Shown here in pieces: positions 8,846 through 17,786 of a stretch of DNA of 54,719 nt (position 1 is its first letter; each line of letters starts with the position of its first letter). The notes under the pieces are model-generated. The model saw only the letters and a list, made by a program, of their open reading frames with translations, ran no database searches and had not been told where the DNA came from. This DNA is from SAR324 cluster bacterium (GTDB taxonomy: Bacteria > SAR324 > XYD2-FULL-50-16), in assembly GCA_028282885.1 (NCBI GenBank), contig JANQGX010000041.1, forward strand, positions 1 through 54,719. Reading direction: 5' to 3'. Both the position numbers and the translations under genes were made by a program.

Positions 8846-9289
8846 ATGACTCAAAAGAAACGAATTGCTCTGGTTGCCCACGATGAGCGTAAAGATGATC
8901 TCAAAGCATGGGCAAAAGATAATGCTGAAACTCTGAAGCAACACGAGATATTCGCAACCGGGACCACGGGTAAACTGATCCAGGATAGCTGTAATCTGCC
9001 GGTGAACAGACTAAAAAGCGGACCTTTGGGAGGTGATCAGCAGCTAGGTGCCATGATCGCCGAAGAGAAACTGGATATCCTCATTTTTTTCTGGGATCCT
9101 ATGGCTGCCCAGCCTCACGATGTTGATGTAAAAGCTCTATTGAGAATGGCTGTTCTCTACAATGTTCCCTGCGCGTGCAATCGGTCCACGGCTGATTACA
9201 TGGTCTCCAGCGAACTGTTTTCAAAGGACTACAACCCAATTCGCAAAGACTACTCCGGATATTTGGGAAGGTTCGAAGAGAACCAATAA
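8846..9289 (+). CDS. mgsA: Methylglyoxal synthase
   Basis: Converts dihydroxyacetone phosphate to methylglyoxal and phosphate, a bypass that relieves sugar-phosphate stress. From the chosen ATG it has 147 residues, the family's usual size. Visible motifs: RIALVAHDERK at the start, FATGTTGKLI (phosphate loop), SGPLGGDQQLGAMI containing the catalytic Asp, WDPMAAQPHDVDVKALLR with the conserved His, and CNRSTADYMV near the end. The open frame extends to 8792, but the ATG at 8846 preceded by GGGAA matches family N-termini. It is monocistronic and lies between arsR and the aminotransferase. Confidence 0.93.
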   Translation: MTQKKRIALVAHDERKDDLKAWAKDNAETLKQHEIFATGTTGKLIQDSCNLPVNRLKSGPLGGDQQLGAMIAEEKLDILIFFWDPMAAQPHDVDVKALLRMAVLYNVPCACNRSTADYMVSSELFSKDYNPIRKDYSGYLGRFEENQ

Positions 9290-9400
9290 GCAATAATTCG
9301 ACCCGATTGAAGTCAAAAAGGGCAAACCAACTCAAAGGCCTGTTGAATTGCGCGGCCATTCGATTCTGCAGCCTTCGGTAATCTTTTTGGATTGACCACC

Positions 9401-10510
9401 TTACAGGCAAGATTTAAGGGCATTGGTAAACTGTTCGATATTTTCCATGCGAGCTGTATGTCCCATCACCCCGATTCTCCAGATCTTTCCCGCCAACGGG
9501 CCAAGTCCGGCACCAATTTCGATCTGGTGCTCCTGTAGAAGCTGCATTCTGATTTTTGCTTCGTCAATTCCTTCCGGTATTTTAACGGAGTTCAACATCG
9601 GCAGCCGGAACTCGGGTGCCACCAGCATCTCAAAACCAAGCGATTCCAAGGCTTCAACCAAAGCAAGGTGCGCTTTTTGATGTCGGGAATAGACATTGTC
9701 CAGACCCTCGCTTAAAACACAATACAAGGATTCATAAATTCCATACAGCATGTTAATTGGAGCCGTGTGATGATAGGCCCTGGTATTTCCTTCCCAGTAG
9801 TTGACGATCATGGTTAGATCCAGATACCAATTGGGTACCTTGTTCCTGCGATTCATTGTTTTTTCCACCGCCTTGTCGGAAAAACTGATGGGGGCGAGTC
9901 CTGGAGGACAGGAGAGACATTTCTGCGTTCCACTGTAAACGGCATCTGCCTGCCAGGCATCCACAGTAACGGGGATCCCCCCCAAACTGGTGACGGTATC
10001 CACCAGGAAGAGAGAGGAGGTCTCTTTTACCAGCTCCGCAACTTCGTCAATGGGATTGCAGACACCTGTCGAGGTTTCCGCGTGCACGACGGCGATTAAA
10101 GCATAGGTTTTTTCATTCAACTTCTCTTTTACCCTGGCAGGAACGACGGGTGTTCCCCATTCGAATTCCAGGGTATCCACGTTTGCTCCCAAACGTCCGG
10201 CAACATCCGCCATGCGCATGCCAAAGACACCGTTTATCAGAACCAAAACATCATCGCCCGGCTCCACCAGGTTGACGAAACAAGTCTCCATCCCGGCTGA
10301 TCCGGTCCCCGAGATAGGAACGGTTAGACGATTGCCGGTCTGCATCAATTGCTGCAGGAATTCCTTGATTTCATCCATGATGGCGATAAAGGCCGGATCC
10401 AGATGTCCAATCGTCGGTTTGGCAAGGGCCTGATAGACCGTTGGATGCACGGAGGAAGGGCCGGGACCCATTAACAGGGTCTCTTTCACGGTCGCCAATT
10501 GATTTTTCAT
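9401..10510 (-). CDS. Class V aminotransferase (serine-pyruvate / alanine-glyoxylate type)
   Basis: A 369-residue PLP enzyme that moves an amino group between amino acids such as serine, alanine or glycine and 2-oxo acids. LLMGPGPSSVHP is the family N-terminus, FLVDTVTSLGG carries the PLP-binding Asp, and the PLP Lys is about K197 in YSGTQKCLSCPPGLAP, typical of AGXT/serine-pyruvate enzymes rather than cysteine desulfurases. It overlaps the stop of the upstream GntR gene by 4 bases (ATGA), so the two are translationally coupled. The effector of the regulator is probably a related amino or oxo acid. Substrate unproven. Confidence 0.88.
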   Translation of the reverse strand: MKNQLATVKETLLMGPGPSSVHPTVYQALAKPTIGHLDPAFIAIMDEIKEFLQQLMQTGNRLTVPISGTGSAGMETCFVNLVEPGDDVLVLINGVFGMRMADVAGRLGANVDTLEFEWGTPVVPARVKEKLNEKTYALIAVVHAETSTGVCNPIDEVAELVKETSSLFLVDTVTSLGGIPVTVDAWQADAVYSGTQKCLSCPPGLAPISFSDKAVEKTMNRRNKVPNWYLDLTMIVNYWEGNTRAYHHTAPINMLYGIYESLYCVLSEGLDNVYSRHQKAHLALVEALESLGFEMLVAPEFRLPMLNSVKIPEGIDEAKIRMQLLQEHQIEIGAGLGPLAGKIWRIGVMGHTARMENIEQFTNALKSCL

Positions 10511-11223
10511 TGTTCTTCTCCTTTAGACTTGAACATGTTGTTAATGTAGGATGCACAAATCCCGGCATGTTCACGGGCCAGGTTCCTTGCAGCCTCAACA
10601 TCCCGGTCGATTATTGCCCCCAGAATGGGGCGATGCCGCTCCATTGCCTCTTTCCGGTTATCCAGGCTGAGAGCGTACTGCACGAGGAATGCCCTAATCT
10701 GACTGTAAAGAGCCTGATACATTGCCAGAAAAAACTGGTTACCCGCAACTTCCGCCAGGGCCAAGTGAAACATGTGATCCTGTTCTGCAAACCGGTTGGC
10801 ATTGCTAATCATATTGGGTGTAATAACCAGCAGATTCTCCAGGTGTTCGATCTGCCGCGCGGTTCTGTTCATTGCCGCTTTGGCTGCGATTTCCGACTCA
10901 ATCAAATTACGAGCTTCAACCAAGTCGTTCATCCGATTGATGTCATTCTGGGGAAAAAGAGGCGTCAGGACATTGTCCAGGGCGGGAATGCTGATACTGC
11001 CCTTCACGAAAGCGCCTTTTCCATGCCGGACTTCAATAATGCCGACTGCTGCGAGACGGGCCAAAGCCTCTCTCAGGGTCAGACGGCTGACATCATAATC
11101 CTGTAACAGCTTTTGCTCGCTGGGCAGCCGATCACCAGGACCGAATTCACCTTCACGAATCCGTTTTTTGATGCTTTCAACAACGGCCTCATTGGCGGTG
11201 ACTTTTAAAAGAGGAATGGCCAT
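10507..11223 (-). CDS. GntR family regulator, FadR/FCD subfamily
   Basis: 238 residues. N-terminal winged helix (GEFGPGDRLPSEQKLLQDYDV then SRLTLREALARLAAVGII, with the wing RHGKGAFV) followed by an all-helical FCD ligand domain from about residue 90 (EARNLIESEIAAKAAM; later HMFHLALAEVAGN). The His residues are positioned for metal and carboxylate binding in this family. First gene of a two-gene unit with the aminotransferase. Divergent from tetR; operator-like half-sites lie in the shared intergenic space. Confidence 0.9.
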   Translation of the reverse strand: MAIPLLKVTANEAVVESIKKRIREGEFGPGDRLPSEQKLLQDYDVSRLTLREALARLAAVGIIEVRHGKGAFVKGSISIPALDNVLTPLFPQNDINRMNDLVEARNLIESEIAAKAAMNRTARQIEHLENLLVITPNMISNANRFAEQDHMFHLALAEVAGNQFFLAMYQALYSQIRAFLVQYALSLDNRKEAMERHRPILGAIIDRDVEAARNLAREHAGICASYINNMFKSKGEEQ

Positions 11224-11252
11224 TTAAACTTTTGCTGAGTTTTGTTTTGATA

Positions 11253-11292
11253 ATGAGTAATATAAATTGTTATTATACTCATCAGATGAGTA
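11253..11292. promoter_or_regulatory. Three ATGAGTA half-sites between gntR and tetR
   Basis: ATGAGTA at 11253-11259, its complement TACTCAT at 11276-11282 and ATGAGTA again at 11286-11292. The last two form a perfect 7-bp inverted repeat with spacer CAG. They lie 30-70 bp upstream of the gntR start and are likely sites for the FCD-type GntR protein. Assignment is inferred from position. Confidence 0.5.
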
Positions 11293-11409
11293 TGTCAAGC
11301 CTGATAATTATGGAGTTTACGAGTCACCAAAGAGACACTTGACTTTAAAACTGAACACTGTTAAGAAAACGTTGTCTCAACAATCTTTTCAGTATTAACA
11401 GACAAAAAA

Positions 11410-12045
11410 ATGCCAAAAACAGCGAGAAGACAGGAAGACATTGAATTGGTAAAGCAGCTAATCCTGGACGCTGCTATTGAGATATTCGTCAGCGAGGGTT
11501 TTGCCCGGTTGAGCATGCGTAAGATTGCGTCCCGCGTCTCCATGACGGCTGCCAATCTGTACAACTATTTTTCCAATAAGGACGATATCTTCCTGGCCAT
11601 CCAGACCAGGGGATTTGAAGAGCTGACAAGGCGATTTCAAGAGATAGATGGAGAAACATTTGATGACCTGGAAAAACTGAAACGGATGACCCGGGCCTAT
11701 TATGAATTTGGAACAGAAAACACGGAATTATACGAAATCATGTTCACCACCCGGAACGCACCCGGGTATACCGATTATATTGGAACCAGCCTGGAACCGG
11801 CAGCCAGGAGGGAGAGAGAAACAGCCTTACAGGTCCTGGGAATCATCAGTGGATTGATTCACCGGTTAATGACCAATTCTACTTTGGATGAGTCACACCA
11901 AAAGGCGATTTCCCATTGGACAGCGCTGCACGGAATTGTCTCCTTACACAACAGCCGAGTGCTGCAAGCGGCTACCGAAGTGACGGAAAAGAGAATAGAA
12001 GAGATGCTGACCGATCTGATCCCACCCATTGTGACGGGGCATTAG
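11410..12045 (+). CDS. TetR/AcrR family transcriptional regulator
   Basis: 211 residues. The N-terminal helix-turn-helix shows the family pattern: LILDAAIEIFVSEGFARLSMRKIASRV (in two parts), then TAANLYNYFSNKDDIFLA. The rest is an all-helical ligand-binding domain. The gene lies 59 bp upstream of an FAD-dependent oxidoreductase and a GPH transporter on the same strand, the natural targets. A perfect odd dyad GTAA-GCG-TTAC lies at 12067-12077 in the gap to the next gene. The ribosome site is weak. Confidence 0.9.
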   Translation: MPKTARRQEDIELVKQLILDAAIEIFVSEGFARLSMRKIASRVSMTAANLYNYFSNKDDIFLAIQTRGFEELTRRFQEIDGETFDDLEKLKRMTRAYYEFGTENTELYEIMFTTRNAPGYTDYIGTSLEPAARRERETALQVLGIISGLIHRLMTNSTLDESHQKAISHWTALHGIVSLHNSRVLQAATEVTEKRIEEMLTDLIPPIVTGH

Positions 12046-12066
12046 CAGGATGTTTCGATTCAAACC

Positions 12067-12077
12067 GTAAGCGTTAC
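12067..12077. promoter_or_regulatory. Dyad GTAAGCGTTAC upstream of the FAD oxidoreductase gene
   Basis: An 11-bp dyad with 4-bp arms and a GCG centre, 28 bp before the oxidoreductase start. It could be part of a TetR operator, but the arms are short and the second half of a typical 16-20 bp TetR site is not evident. Confidence 0.3.
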
Positions 12078-12104
12078 AAAATCAAATGAAAAGGAGAGTA
12101 ATAT

Positions 12105-13445
12105 ATGAAGGAGATTACCGAACCCTCGAAGACGATTCCGGTGCTAGCGGAAACAGATGTGCTGGTTGTGGGTGGTGGACCCGGTGGACTATCTGCAGCT
12201 CTGGCATCGGCCAGGGAGGGAGTTAATACCATGCTGGTTGAACGCTATGGCTGCATGGGTGGTGTCATCACACAAACGATGATCGGGACGGTTGCCTGGT
12301 ACCGGTCCAGTATGGAAACTGTGGATGCCGGAGGTATCGGCTGTGAGTTCGAACAGCGGGCCAAGGAGATGAACGCCAGTTTACCCGTTTATCTTTATGA
12401 GATACTGGATACCGAGGTATTCAAGTATATTGCAGATGTCATGCTTGAGGAGGCCGGTGTTGTGCCCTTACTGCATTGCATGATTGTTGATGTGATCATG
12501 GAAGGCAACTTGGTCAAAGGGGTTATTACCGAAAGCAAATCCGGCAGGCAGGCGATCCTCGCCAAACGGATTATTGATGCAACCGGCGATGCTGACATTG
12601 CTTTTCGAGCTGGAGCTCCCTATCACATGGACCCCAAGGACAAACTGGAAGAGGTTGGCGTTAATTTCGGGTGCAGCGGTGTGGATTTGGATACCTTTCT
12701 GAACTACATCCTGAACAATCCCAGTTCGATTTCTGACTGGGGGGACGATTCAGGGGAAAAGGAAAAAGACGAATTCAGCACCTACCTGGTGGAACCGTTC
12801 AATAAGGCCAAGGAAGCCGGGGAAATACCTAAGGATATCCGCTTGGAAAGTTACTGGGGATACTTCACGGATGCCGGGGAGATTACCAGTATGAATGCTA
12901 TTCACATACCCGGTTACGACCCAACCGACGTGCGGGATTTGACCAGCGCGGAAATAGAGGGTCGACAGCAGGTGATGTGGGCAATGGCTGCCTTGAAGAA
13001 ATATGCGCCGGGTTTTGAAAAATCCAGGTTGAGAACCATCGGCGCATCCGTGGGCATCAGGGAATCCAGAAAGATCGTCGGCGAATACAATCTCACCGGG
13101 CATGATGTCATGAACCAGGCTAAGTTTGATGACTCAATCGGAATTTGTCCCGAGTTCCTGGACGGTAATGACATTGCCATCATGCCTTCAACGGGAAGGT
13201 TCTTTCACGTCCCTTTTGGCGTTGTTCTGCCTCAAAAAGTGGAAAATCTGCTGGTTGCGGGTCGGTCTGTTGCCGGAGACAAAGTATCACATGCTGCAAC
13301 CCGGCAAATGATGTGCTGCACGGTGACGGGTCAAGGAGCCGGCATTGCAGCCGCCCAGTCCGTTAAAAATGACAAGGCGTTCAGGGAACTGGATATCAAA
13401 CTGGTGCAAAAATCTCTATCAAAACAAGGAGTCCGAATCAAATAA
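12105..13445 (+). CDS. FAD-dependent oxidoreductase (FAD_oxidored family)
   Basis: 446 residues. N-terminal Rossmann FAD site VLVVGGGPGGLSAALASAR ending in an acidic strand (LVERYG), then MGGVITQTM, typical of PF12831 proteins. IIDATGDADIAFRAGAPY is the second FAD contact, and a C-terminal segment VENLLVAGRSVAGD precedes a helix with CCTVTGQGAGIAAA. Family members oxidise or reduce diverse small molecules and often sit with sugar or hydroxy-acid catabolic genes. AAGGAGA ribosome site. Followed 16 bp later by a GPH-type transporter, suggesting import followed by oxidation of the same compound. Substrate unknown. Confidence 0.82.
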   Translation: MKEITEPSKTIPVLAETDVLVVGGGPGGLSAALASAREGVNTMLVERYGCMGGVITQTMIGTVAWYRSSMETVDAGGIGCEFEQRAKEMNASLPVYLYEILDTEVFKYIADVMLEEAGVVPLLHCMIVDVIMEGNLVKGVITESKSGRQAILAKRIIDATGDADIAFRAGAPYHMDPKDKLEEVGVNFGCSGVDLDTFLNYILNNPSSISDWGDDSGEKEKDEFSTYLVEPFNKAKEAGEIPKDIRLESYWGYFTDAGEITSMNAIHIPGYDPTDVRDLTSAEIEGRQQVMWAMAALKKYAPGFEKSRLRTIGASVGIRESRKIVGEYNLTGHDVMNQAKFDDSIGICPEFLDGNDIAIMPSTGRFFHVPFGVVLPQKVENLLVAGRSVAGDKVSHAATRQMMCCTVTGQGAGIAAAQSVKNDKAFRELDIKLVQKSLSKQGVRIK

Positions 13446-13461
13446 ACCACACGAGGAAAAA

Positions 13462-14865
13462 ATGCCGCAAATCAGCAGAAAAGAAGGATTGCCAATCAAA
13501 ACCAAACTTGGTTATGGCGCTGCAGAATTCTCGGGGACATTAACCTGGACCATGATCTCGGTATTGTTCCTGTTTTTTCTCACGGATGTTGTGGGTATCG
13601 AACCGGCGTTTGCAGGAATGATTTTAATGCTGGGTACTCTCTGGGACGGGGTAACAGACCCGGCCATCGGTATTATCTCGGATCGAATGAAATCCCGCTG
13701 GGGCCGAAGACGGCCATTTATCCTGGCCTCGGCAATTCCCTACGGGGTGATAACCTGGTTGCTCTTTAGCGATTTCGGCATCGAGGGTTGGTTATCAAAA
13801 GTCTATTTTGTACTGGCTATCATGGCCTATTACACGGTCCTGACCATGCTGGATGTGCCTTACACTTCCCTGGCCGCAGAAATGACCAAGGACTATGACG
13901 AACGGACCAGTCTTAATGCTTACCGGGGGGTGTTCAGCCAGATTGCTTCCATTGTAGCTGCTGCCTTACCATGGGTTCTGATTGCCTCTTTCACGGATTT
14001 GTTGGGAAGCAAAAAGATGGCCTGGTCAATGGTGGCCGGGATATTCGGATTTTGTGCGGTATTTCCGATCCTGACCGCCTGGCGAGCTACACGGGGATAT
14101 GAAATCCACCCCGAAGCAACTTCGGTTTCCTTGCAGGATATTCTGCATGGTCCGCTTAAGAATAAAACACTGCTGTATACGGCTGCGGTATATGCATCCG
14201 GAAGTGTGGGGTTAAGTGTAGCCGGAGCCACCATGGTGTATTACATGAAGTATTTTATGAGATTCAACGAGACCCAGGAATCGATGGCATTCCTCTTTTT
14301 ATTTGCCTGCACTATCATCTGGATTCCGATTATCAACAAAATATCGGCAAAACTGGGCAAACGGGAGTCTTTTATGATCTTCATGGGTGCCTGGGCTGTT
14401 ATCCAGGGGGTCTTCATCCTGTTTCTCGAACCTTCCATGACGATCATCTTTTACATCATGATGGTTTTGGCTTCCGGCGGCGTCATGTCGATCTCCATGA
14501 CCGGTTGGTCATTGATCCCCGATGCGGTTGAGGTGGATGAGTTCAAGACCGGGCAGCGCCGTGAAGGGCTCTACGTCGGGGTTATCCTGGTATGTAGAAA
14601 ATTCTCTGTAGCCTTTGTCTTGTGGATGGTGGGAATCGCCCTTTCCTGGATCGGTTATGTACCCAATCAGGTCCAGAGCCCTGATACCCTTTTAGGAATC
14701 AAACTTCTTTATAGTGAAGGAACAGCGGCTTTTCTGCTGATCAGCGTGATCATGGCCTATCTGCTTCCCATGACCAGAAAACGTCACGAAGCCTTGAAGC
14801 TTGCCATTCAGCAAAAAAAGGAGGGTAAGGAGTGGGACGACACGCTGATCCGTCCGATTCTTTAA
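13462..14865 (+). CDS. GPH-family (MelB-like) MFS sugar:cation symporter
   Basis: About 467 residues and 12 membrane helices. The family signature between helices 2 and 3 is clear (LWDGVTDPAIGIISDRMKSRWGRRRPFIL), as is YDERTSLNAYR, and the central loop ends with VEVDEFKTGQRREGLYVG. GPH proteins import glycosides, pentosides or hexuronides with Na+ or H+. The chosen ATG has GAGG nine bases upstream and starts 16 bp after the oxidoreductase stop; the frame is open further upstream but overlaps that gene. A paralogue occurs at 33166. Confidence 0.9.
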   Translation: MPQISRKEGLPIKTKLGYGAAEFSGTLTWTMISVLFLFFLTDVVGIEPAFAGMILMLGTLWDGVTDPAIGIISDRMKSRWGRRRPFILASAIPYGVITWLLFSDFGIEGWLSKVYFVLAIMAYYTVLTMLDVPYTSLAAEMTKDYDERTSLNAYRGVFSQIASIVAAALPWVLIASFTDLLGSKKMAWSMVAGIFGFCAVFPILTAWRATRGYEIHPEATSVSLQDILHGPLKNKTLLYTAAVYASGSVGLSVAGATMVYYMKYFMRFNETQESMAFLFLFACTIIWIPIINKISAKLGKRESFMIFMGAWAVIQGVFILFLEPSMTIIFYIMMVLASGGVMSISMTGWSLIPDAVEVDEFKTGQRREGLYVGVILVCRKFSVAFVLWMVGIALSWIGYVPNQVQSPDTLLGIKLLYSEGTAAFLLISVIMAYLLPMTRKRHEALKLAIQQKKEGKEWDDTLIRPIL

Positions 14866-14922
14866 CGAGCTTGTCCTTATCCAAGTCATCCCCGGAGTCA
14901 ATCTGAGAAGAGCCGATCACCT

Positions 14923-15066
14923 GAGATCAATCCTTCCGGCAGCTTTGGCATTTGTCATTGCTTCCACTGCCCTTTCGGGTGTCAGTCCTTTTTTGATTCG
15001 CTCAAGGGGCAATCGGTCGCCGAATTCCAGCCCGACATAAGCCATGCTCAAAACCCGCTGGTTTCG
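14923..15066 (-). pseudogene. Possible gene relic or very small ORF
   Basis: Minus-strand frame with protein-like sequence: AYVGLEFGDRLPLERIKKG then LTPERAVEAMTNAKAAGRI, ending in TGA at 14923. It is interrupted upstream by TAA; beyond that stop the same frame still reads plausibly for about 20 codons to another stop. No ribosome site and no recognised family. Probably the C-terminus of a decayed enzyme. The remaining bases to 15280 show nothing else. Confidence 0.3.
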
Positions 15067-15288
15067 GTTCCCTTAGTTCTTCGACAGATTTTGTCTCAGG
15101 TCGTTGATTCCGGCCTGGAGAAAGACCAGGGTCTCTATCGACTATTTTTCCGACCTTTTCGGTGATCCCCCTTATTGGGACCGGAATCCGGAATAATTAC
15201 ACTATGCTATCATGTTTCAATTGTGGATGATATCTAAGGTGCATTCGTTATATGTAGAGCTTTACCTGATTTAATTGCCTGTAAAATG

Positions 15289-15347
15289 TGTGTTAACGAG
15301 CATATTTAGTGTTGTATTATATGCGCATAATAGTTAAAATTAACACA
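15289..15347. promoter_or_regulatory. Dyads in the promoter region of the mazEF-type operon
   Basis: TGTGTTAA (15289-15296) is mirrored by TTAACACA (15340-15347), and a perfect TATGCGCATA palindrome (15320-15329) lies between them next to a TATTAT -10-like box. Toxin-antitoxin operons are usually autorepressed through such palindromes by the antitoxin. The start codon follows 33 bp later. Confidence 0.45.
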
Positions 15348-15379
15348 TCAATCCAGGCAACCCGATTAAGGAGATGCTT

Positions 15380-15628
15380 ATGTCATCTGAAACCATAAGA
15401 ATGAATATTTCTATTGAGAAGGATCTGGCAGCCGACTTAAAAAAAGCAACAAACCCCAGAAAGCGCAGTGCTTTTATAAGCGATGCCATAAAACAAAAGT
15501 TGGAACAACAGAAAAAGCAGGAAACGGAATTGCTATTAAAGGAAGGTTATAAGGACAGGTACAAAGAGAGCACCGAATTGTCAGCCGAGTTCAAAGTTAC
15601 TGATTTGGAGAACTGGGATGAATATTGA
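15380..15628 (+). CDS. Antitoxin of a MazEF-type module (RHH-like)
   Basis: 82 residues. A ribbon-helix-helix style N-terminus (ETIRMNISIEKDLAADLKKA, then SAFISDAIKQKLEQQ) is followed by a charged, flexible tail ending in ENWDEY that would wrap the toxin. AAGGAG at 15368-15373 abuts an ATG at 15374, so the next ATG at 15380, with a 6-base gap, is the better start. It overlaps the toxin gene by 11 bases. The RHH fold rather than the AbrB fold of true MazE is inferred from the pattern. Confidence 0.8.
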   Translation: MSSETIRMNISIEKDLAADLKKATNPRKRSAFISDAIKQKLEQQKKQETELLLKEGYKDRYKESTELSAEFKVTDLENWDEY

Positions 15629-15962
15629 AAGAAAGGGGATTTATCTGGCAAACCTTGATCCCGTCATAGGTCATGAAATTGCAAAAACCCGACCGGTGAT
15701 CATTGTGTCAAATGATATCAATAACCGCTATTCAGGAACCGTATCTGTTTTGCCTATAACTTCCTCCAATCTTAAGAAGATATATCCTTTTGAAGTTTTG
15801 CTTAAGAAGGGAATTGGCAATCTCCCAAAGAACTCAAAGGTGAAAGCCGACCAGATACGAACCCTTGATAAAAGAAGAGTCGTAAAATACATCGGAATCC
15901 TCTCGGATGAGGAAATGGTCCCTATTAATGAAGCCCTCATGATTCATCTATCACTGAAATAG
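15618..15962 (+). CDS. mazF: MazF/PemK-type mRNA interferase toxin
   Basis: 114 residues matching the MazF fold: KGIYLANLDPVIGHEIAKTRP with the conserved Arg-Pro, VIIVSNDINNRYSGTVSVLPITS with the Ser/Thr active-site strand, and KADQIRTLDKRRV containing the conserved Asp-Gln-Ile-Arg motif. It would cleave mRNA at short single-stranded sequences, and is neutralised by the antitoxin encoded immediately upstream. Lies next to a duplicated xdhC fragment that borders an acquired cassette. Confidence 0.9.
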   Translation: MNIERKGIYLANLDPVIGHEIAKTRPVIIVSNDINNRYSGTVSVLPITSSNLKKIYPFEVLLKKGIGNLPKNSKVKADQIRTLDKRRVVKYIGILSDEEMVPINEALMIHLSLK

Positions 15963-16130
15963 CATCTCATCATAAAACCAAATTAGCGGGAATCGCCATG
16001 ACCACCCTATCACTATCCCAAAAGAGGTTGGTAGATTGAGGATTTAATGAGATAAAGTGGTCTTTTGCATAATAGTTCGCAAAAAGTTTATAGAACCCGC
16101 TCCGAAACATCTCCATTCACCGCTTTGCTA

Positions 16131-16331
16131 CGAGGGGTCAGATGCATCGGCCCGAACCTGGATCAGCTCGCCGACAATGGAAACGGCCAGTTCTGCCGGA
16201 GTTTGGGCCTTGATGGGTAGGCCAATCGGGGAATGGACCTTTTCCAGCCGCTCCCTGGCAATACCTTCTTCTGCCAGTTGGTCGTATATCATGGTCCTCT
16301 TGCGCCGACTTTCGAGTAAGCCGAGTTTCAT
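16131..16331 (-). pseudogene. Truncated duplicate of the xdhC 3' end
   Basis: A minus-strand fragment encoding SRRKRTMIYDQLAEEGIARE and the rest of the XdhC C-terminus, matching the intact gene at 20377-21411 almost residue for residue until the natural stop, where it runs into unrelated codons. At DNA level 16147-16310 aligns with 20381-20544 with about 8 mismatches in 164 bp by eye. There is no Rossmann or N-terminal domain. It forms a direct repeat with the intact gene around the 16.6-20.3 kb cassette. The region 15963-16130 and the gap 16332-16635 hold no recognisable gene. Confidence 0.85.
16147..16310. repeat. Direct repeat, left copy (xdhC 3' end)
   Basis: Left copy of a repeat of about 164 bp, partner at 20381-20544, same orientation, about 95% identical by eye. 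Homology stops abruptly within a few bases of the xdhC stop codon. The copies bracket about 4 kb of AT-rich surface-glycan genes. Confidence 0.85.
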
Positions 16332-16635
16332 GTTTTATCGCCTAAATGAAGTTGATTGACCGGTACCTGCCTAGATGATTATTCTCGGGTGAATACGATG
16401 AAGTTACTTTGCTGGGTACTTCATAGGGTTTGCCTAACCGATCATTTTAATGGGTTGATTAATGACTAAAAAAGGGAAAATGGAGTGATATAGTCATATG
16501 GTCTAGGGACATGCCATCATCCAACTATCCGTTTTTGGGTCGACGCAGCTACCAATTTCCTTCATAGTAAGCTATGGTCTATATAGTGCTGTCCTTTATT
16601 CCGAAGCCAATCATCGAACATCACAGAATACAGTC

Positions 16636-17577
16636 ATGGATAGATTTGTACTCAATACACCGGTGCTGTTTATCATATTTAATCGCCCTCAAACGACCAA
16701 AAGAGTATTTCATGAAATTGCTAAGGTAAAACCCAAGCAATTGTTCATTGCTGCTGACGGTCCCAGGGATGGCAGACATGAGGACCAAGAGTTATGCAAA
16801 CAAACTCGGGAAATAGTCGAAAAAATAGATTGGCCTTGCGAGATCCATAAAGACTATTCCGAGAAAAACCTTGGATGTCGATTTCGTCCTATGAGCGCTA
16901 TCGATTGGGTGTTTTCCAAAGTAGAGAAAGCAATTATTCTGGAAGACGATTGTTTGCCATCTCAGTCGTTTTTTAGGTATTGTCAGGAGCTGCTCGATAA
17001 ATATCAATTGGATACAAGAATTATGTCGATAGCCGGCACAAATTTTATTCCAGATCATAAGAGAAGAAATAACGACAGCTATTTCTTCTCTTATTTTCCA
17101 ATAATCTGGGGATGGGCGACCTGGAAAAGATGTTGGGATCTTTTTGATCCCGATATTCGCCATTGGGAAGAAATAAGAGAAGGAAACTGGCTTAAAGATT
17201 TGTTCGGGCATTCATCGACTGCAAAGATCTGGACCAATATTATTAATGCATCAAATCCAATCAAGAAGGACCTTAATGCATGGTCATATCATTGGAAATA
17301 TACCTGTTTAAGCCAAAGTGGCTTGTGTATCATTCCTGAACATAACCTTATTTCAAATGTTGGATTCGGAGAAAATGCAACACACTCTTTCGATTCAACG
17401 AGTCCGGTAAGTGATCTCTCAATGAAAGAGCTGGAGTTTCCGCTACGGCATCCAAGGTTTGTCATCAGAGATGCCGAAGTCGAAATTGCCATGCAAAATC
17501 TCTGGGTAACCAAACTGAAGAAGAGAATCAGCAACAAAATTAAAAAAGTTGTGGCTCGATTATTAGTCACGCCCTAA
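16636..17577 (+). CDS. Glycosyltransferase, HlpA-like family 2 type
   Basis: 313 residues of the GT-A fold: TPVLFIIFNRPQTTKRVF at the nucleotide-sugar strand, LFIAADGPRDG, and the metal-binding region IILEDDCLPSQSFF. FPIIWGWATWKRCWDLFDP is characteristic of the family that includes proteins annotated as hemolytic protein HlpA. It probably adds a sugar to a surface polysaccharide or glycoprotein, working with the flippase that follows 210 bp downstream. Base composition from here to about 20.0 kb is visibly richer in A and T than the flanks. Sugar donor and acceptor unknown. Confidence 0.8.
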   Translation: MDRFVLNTPVLFIIFNRPQTTKRVFHEIAKVKPKQLFIAADGPRDGRHEDQELCKQTREIVEKIDWPCEIHKDYSEKNLGCRFRPMSAIDWVFSKVEKAIILEDDCLPSQSFFRYCQELLDKYQLDTRIMSIAGTNFIPDHKRRNNDSYFFSYFPIIWGWATWKRCWDLFDPDIRHWEEIREGNWLKDLFGHSSTAKIWTNIINASNPIKKDLNAWSYHWKYTCLSQSGLCIIPEHNLISNVGFGENATHSFDSTSPVSDLSMKELEFPLRHPRFVIRDAEVEIAMQNLWVTKLKKRISNKIKKVVARLLVTP

Positions 17578-17786
17578 TATCAACCTATCAATACATTGTT
17601 ATTGAATAAAGAGTGACGTTTTACCTATTTATTTCTATAGATTCTTAAATTAACCGCTGAAAATATCCCAGCGTATTTGGCAGCCTGTCCAGCTGTAGTG
17701 CCCTTCTCAAGAATGCTCTTAGTCAAGTTTATTTTTCATCGTTTTAATAAGGTTCTGGTTTTTACTTTTTTTTAACTTAATTATCC

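Noticed and set aside
10441..11106. 221-codon open frame on the plus strand
   Set aside because: Antisense to the GntR and aminotransferase genes, whose motifs are unambiguous; no plausible domain in the frame.
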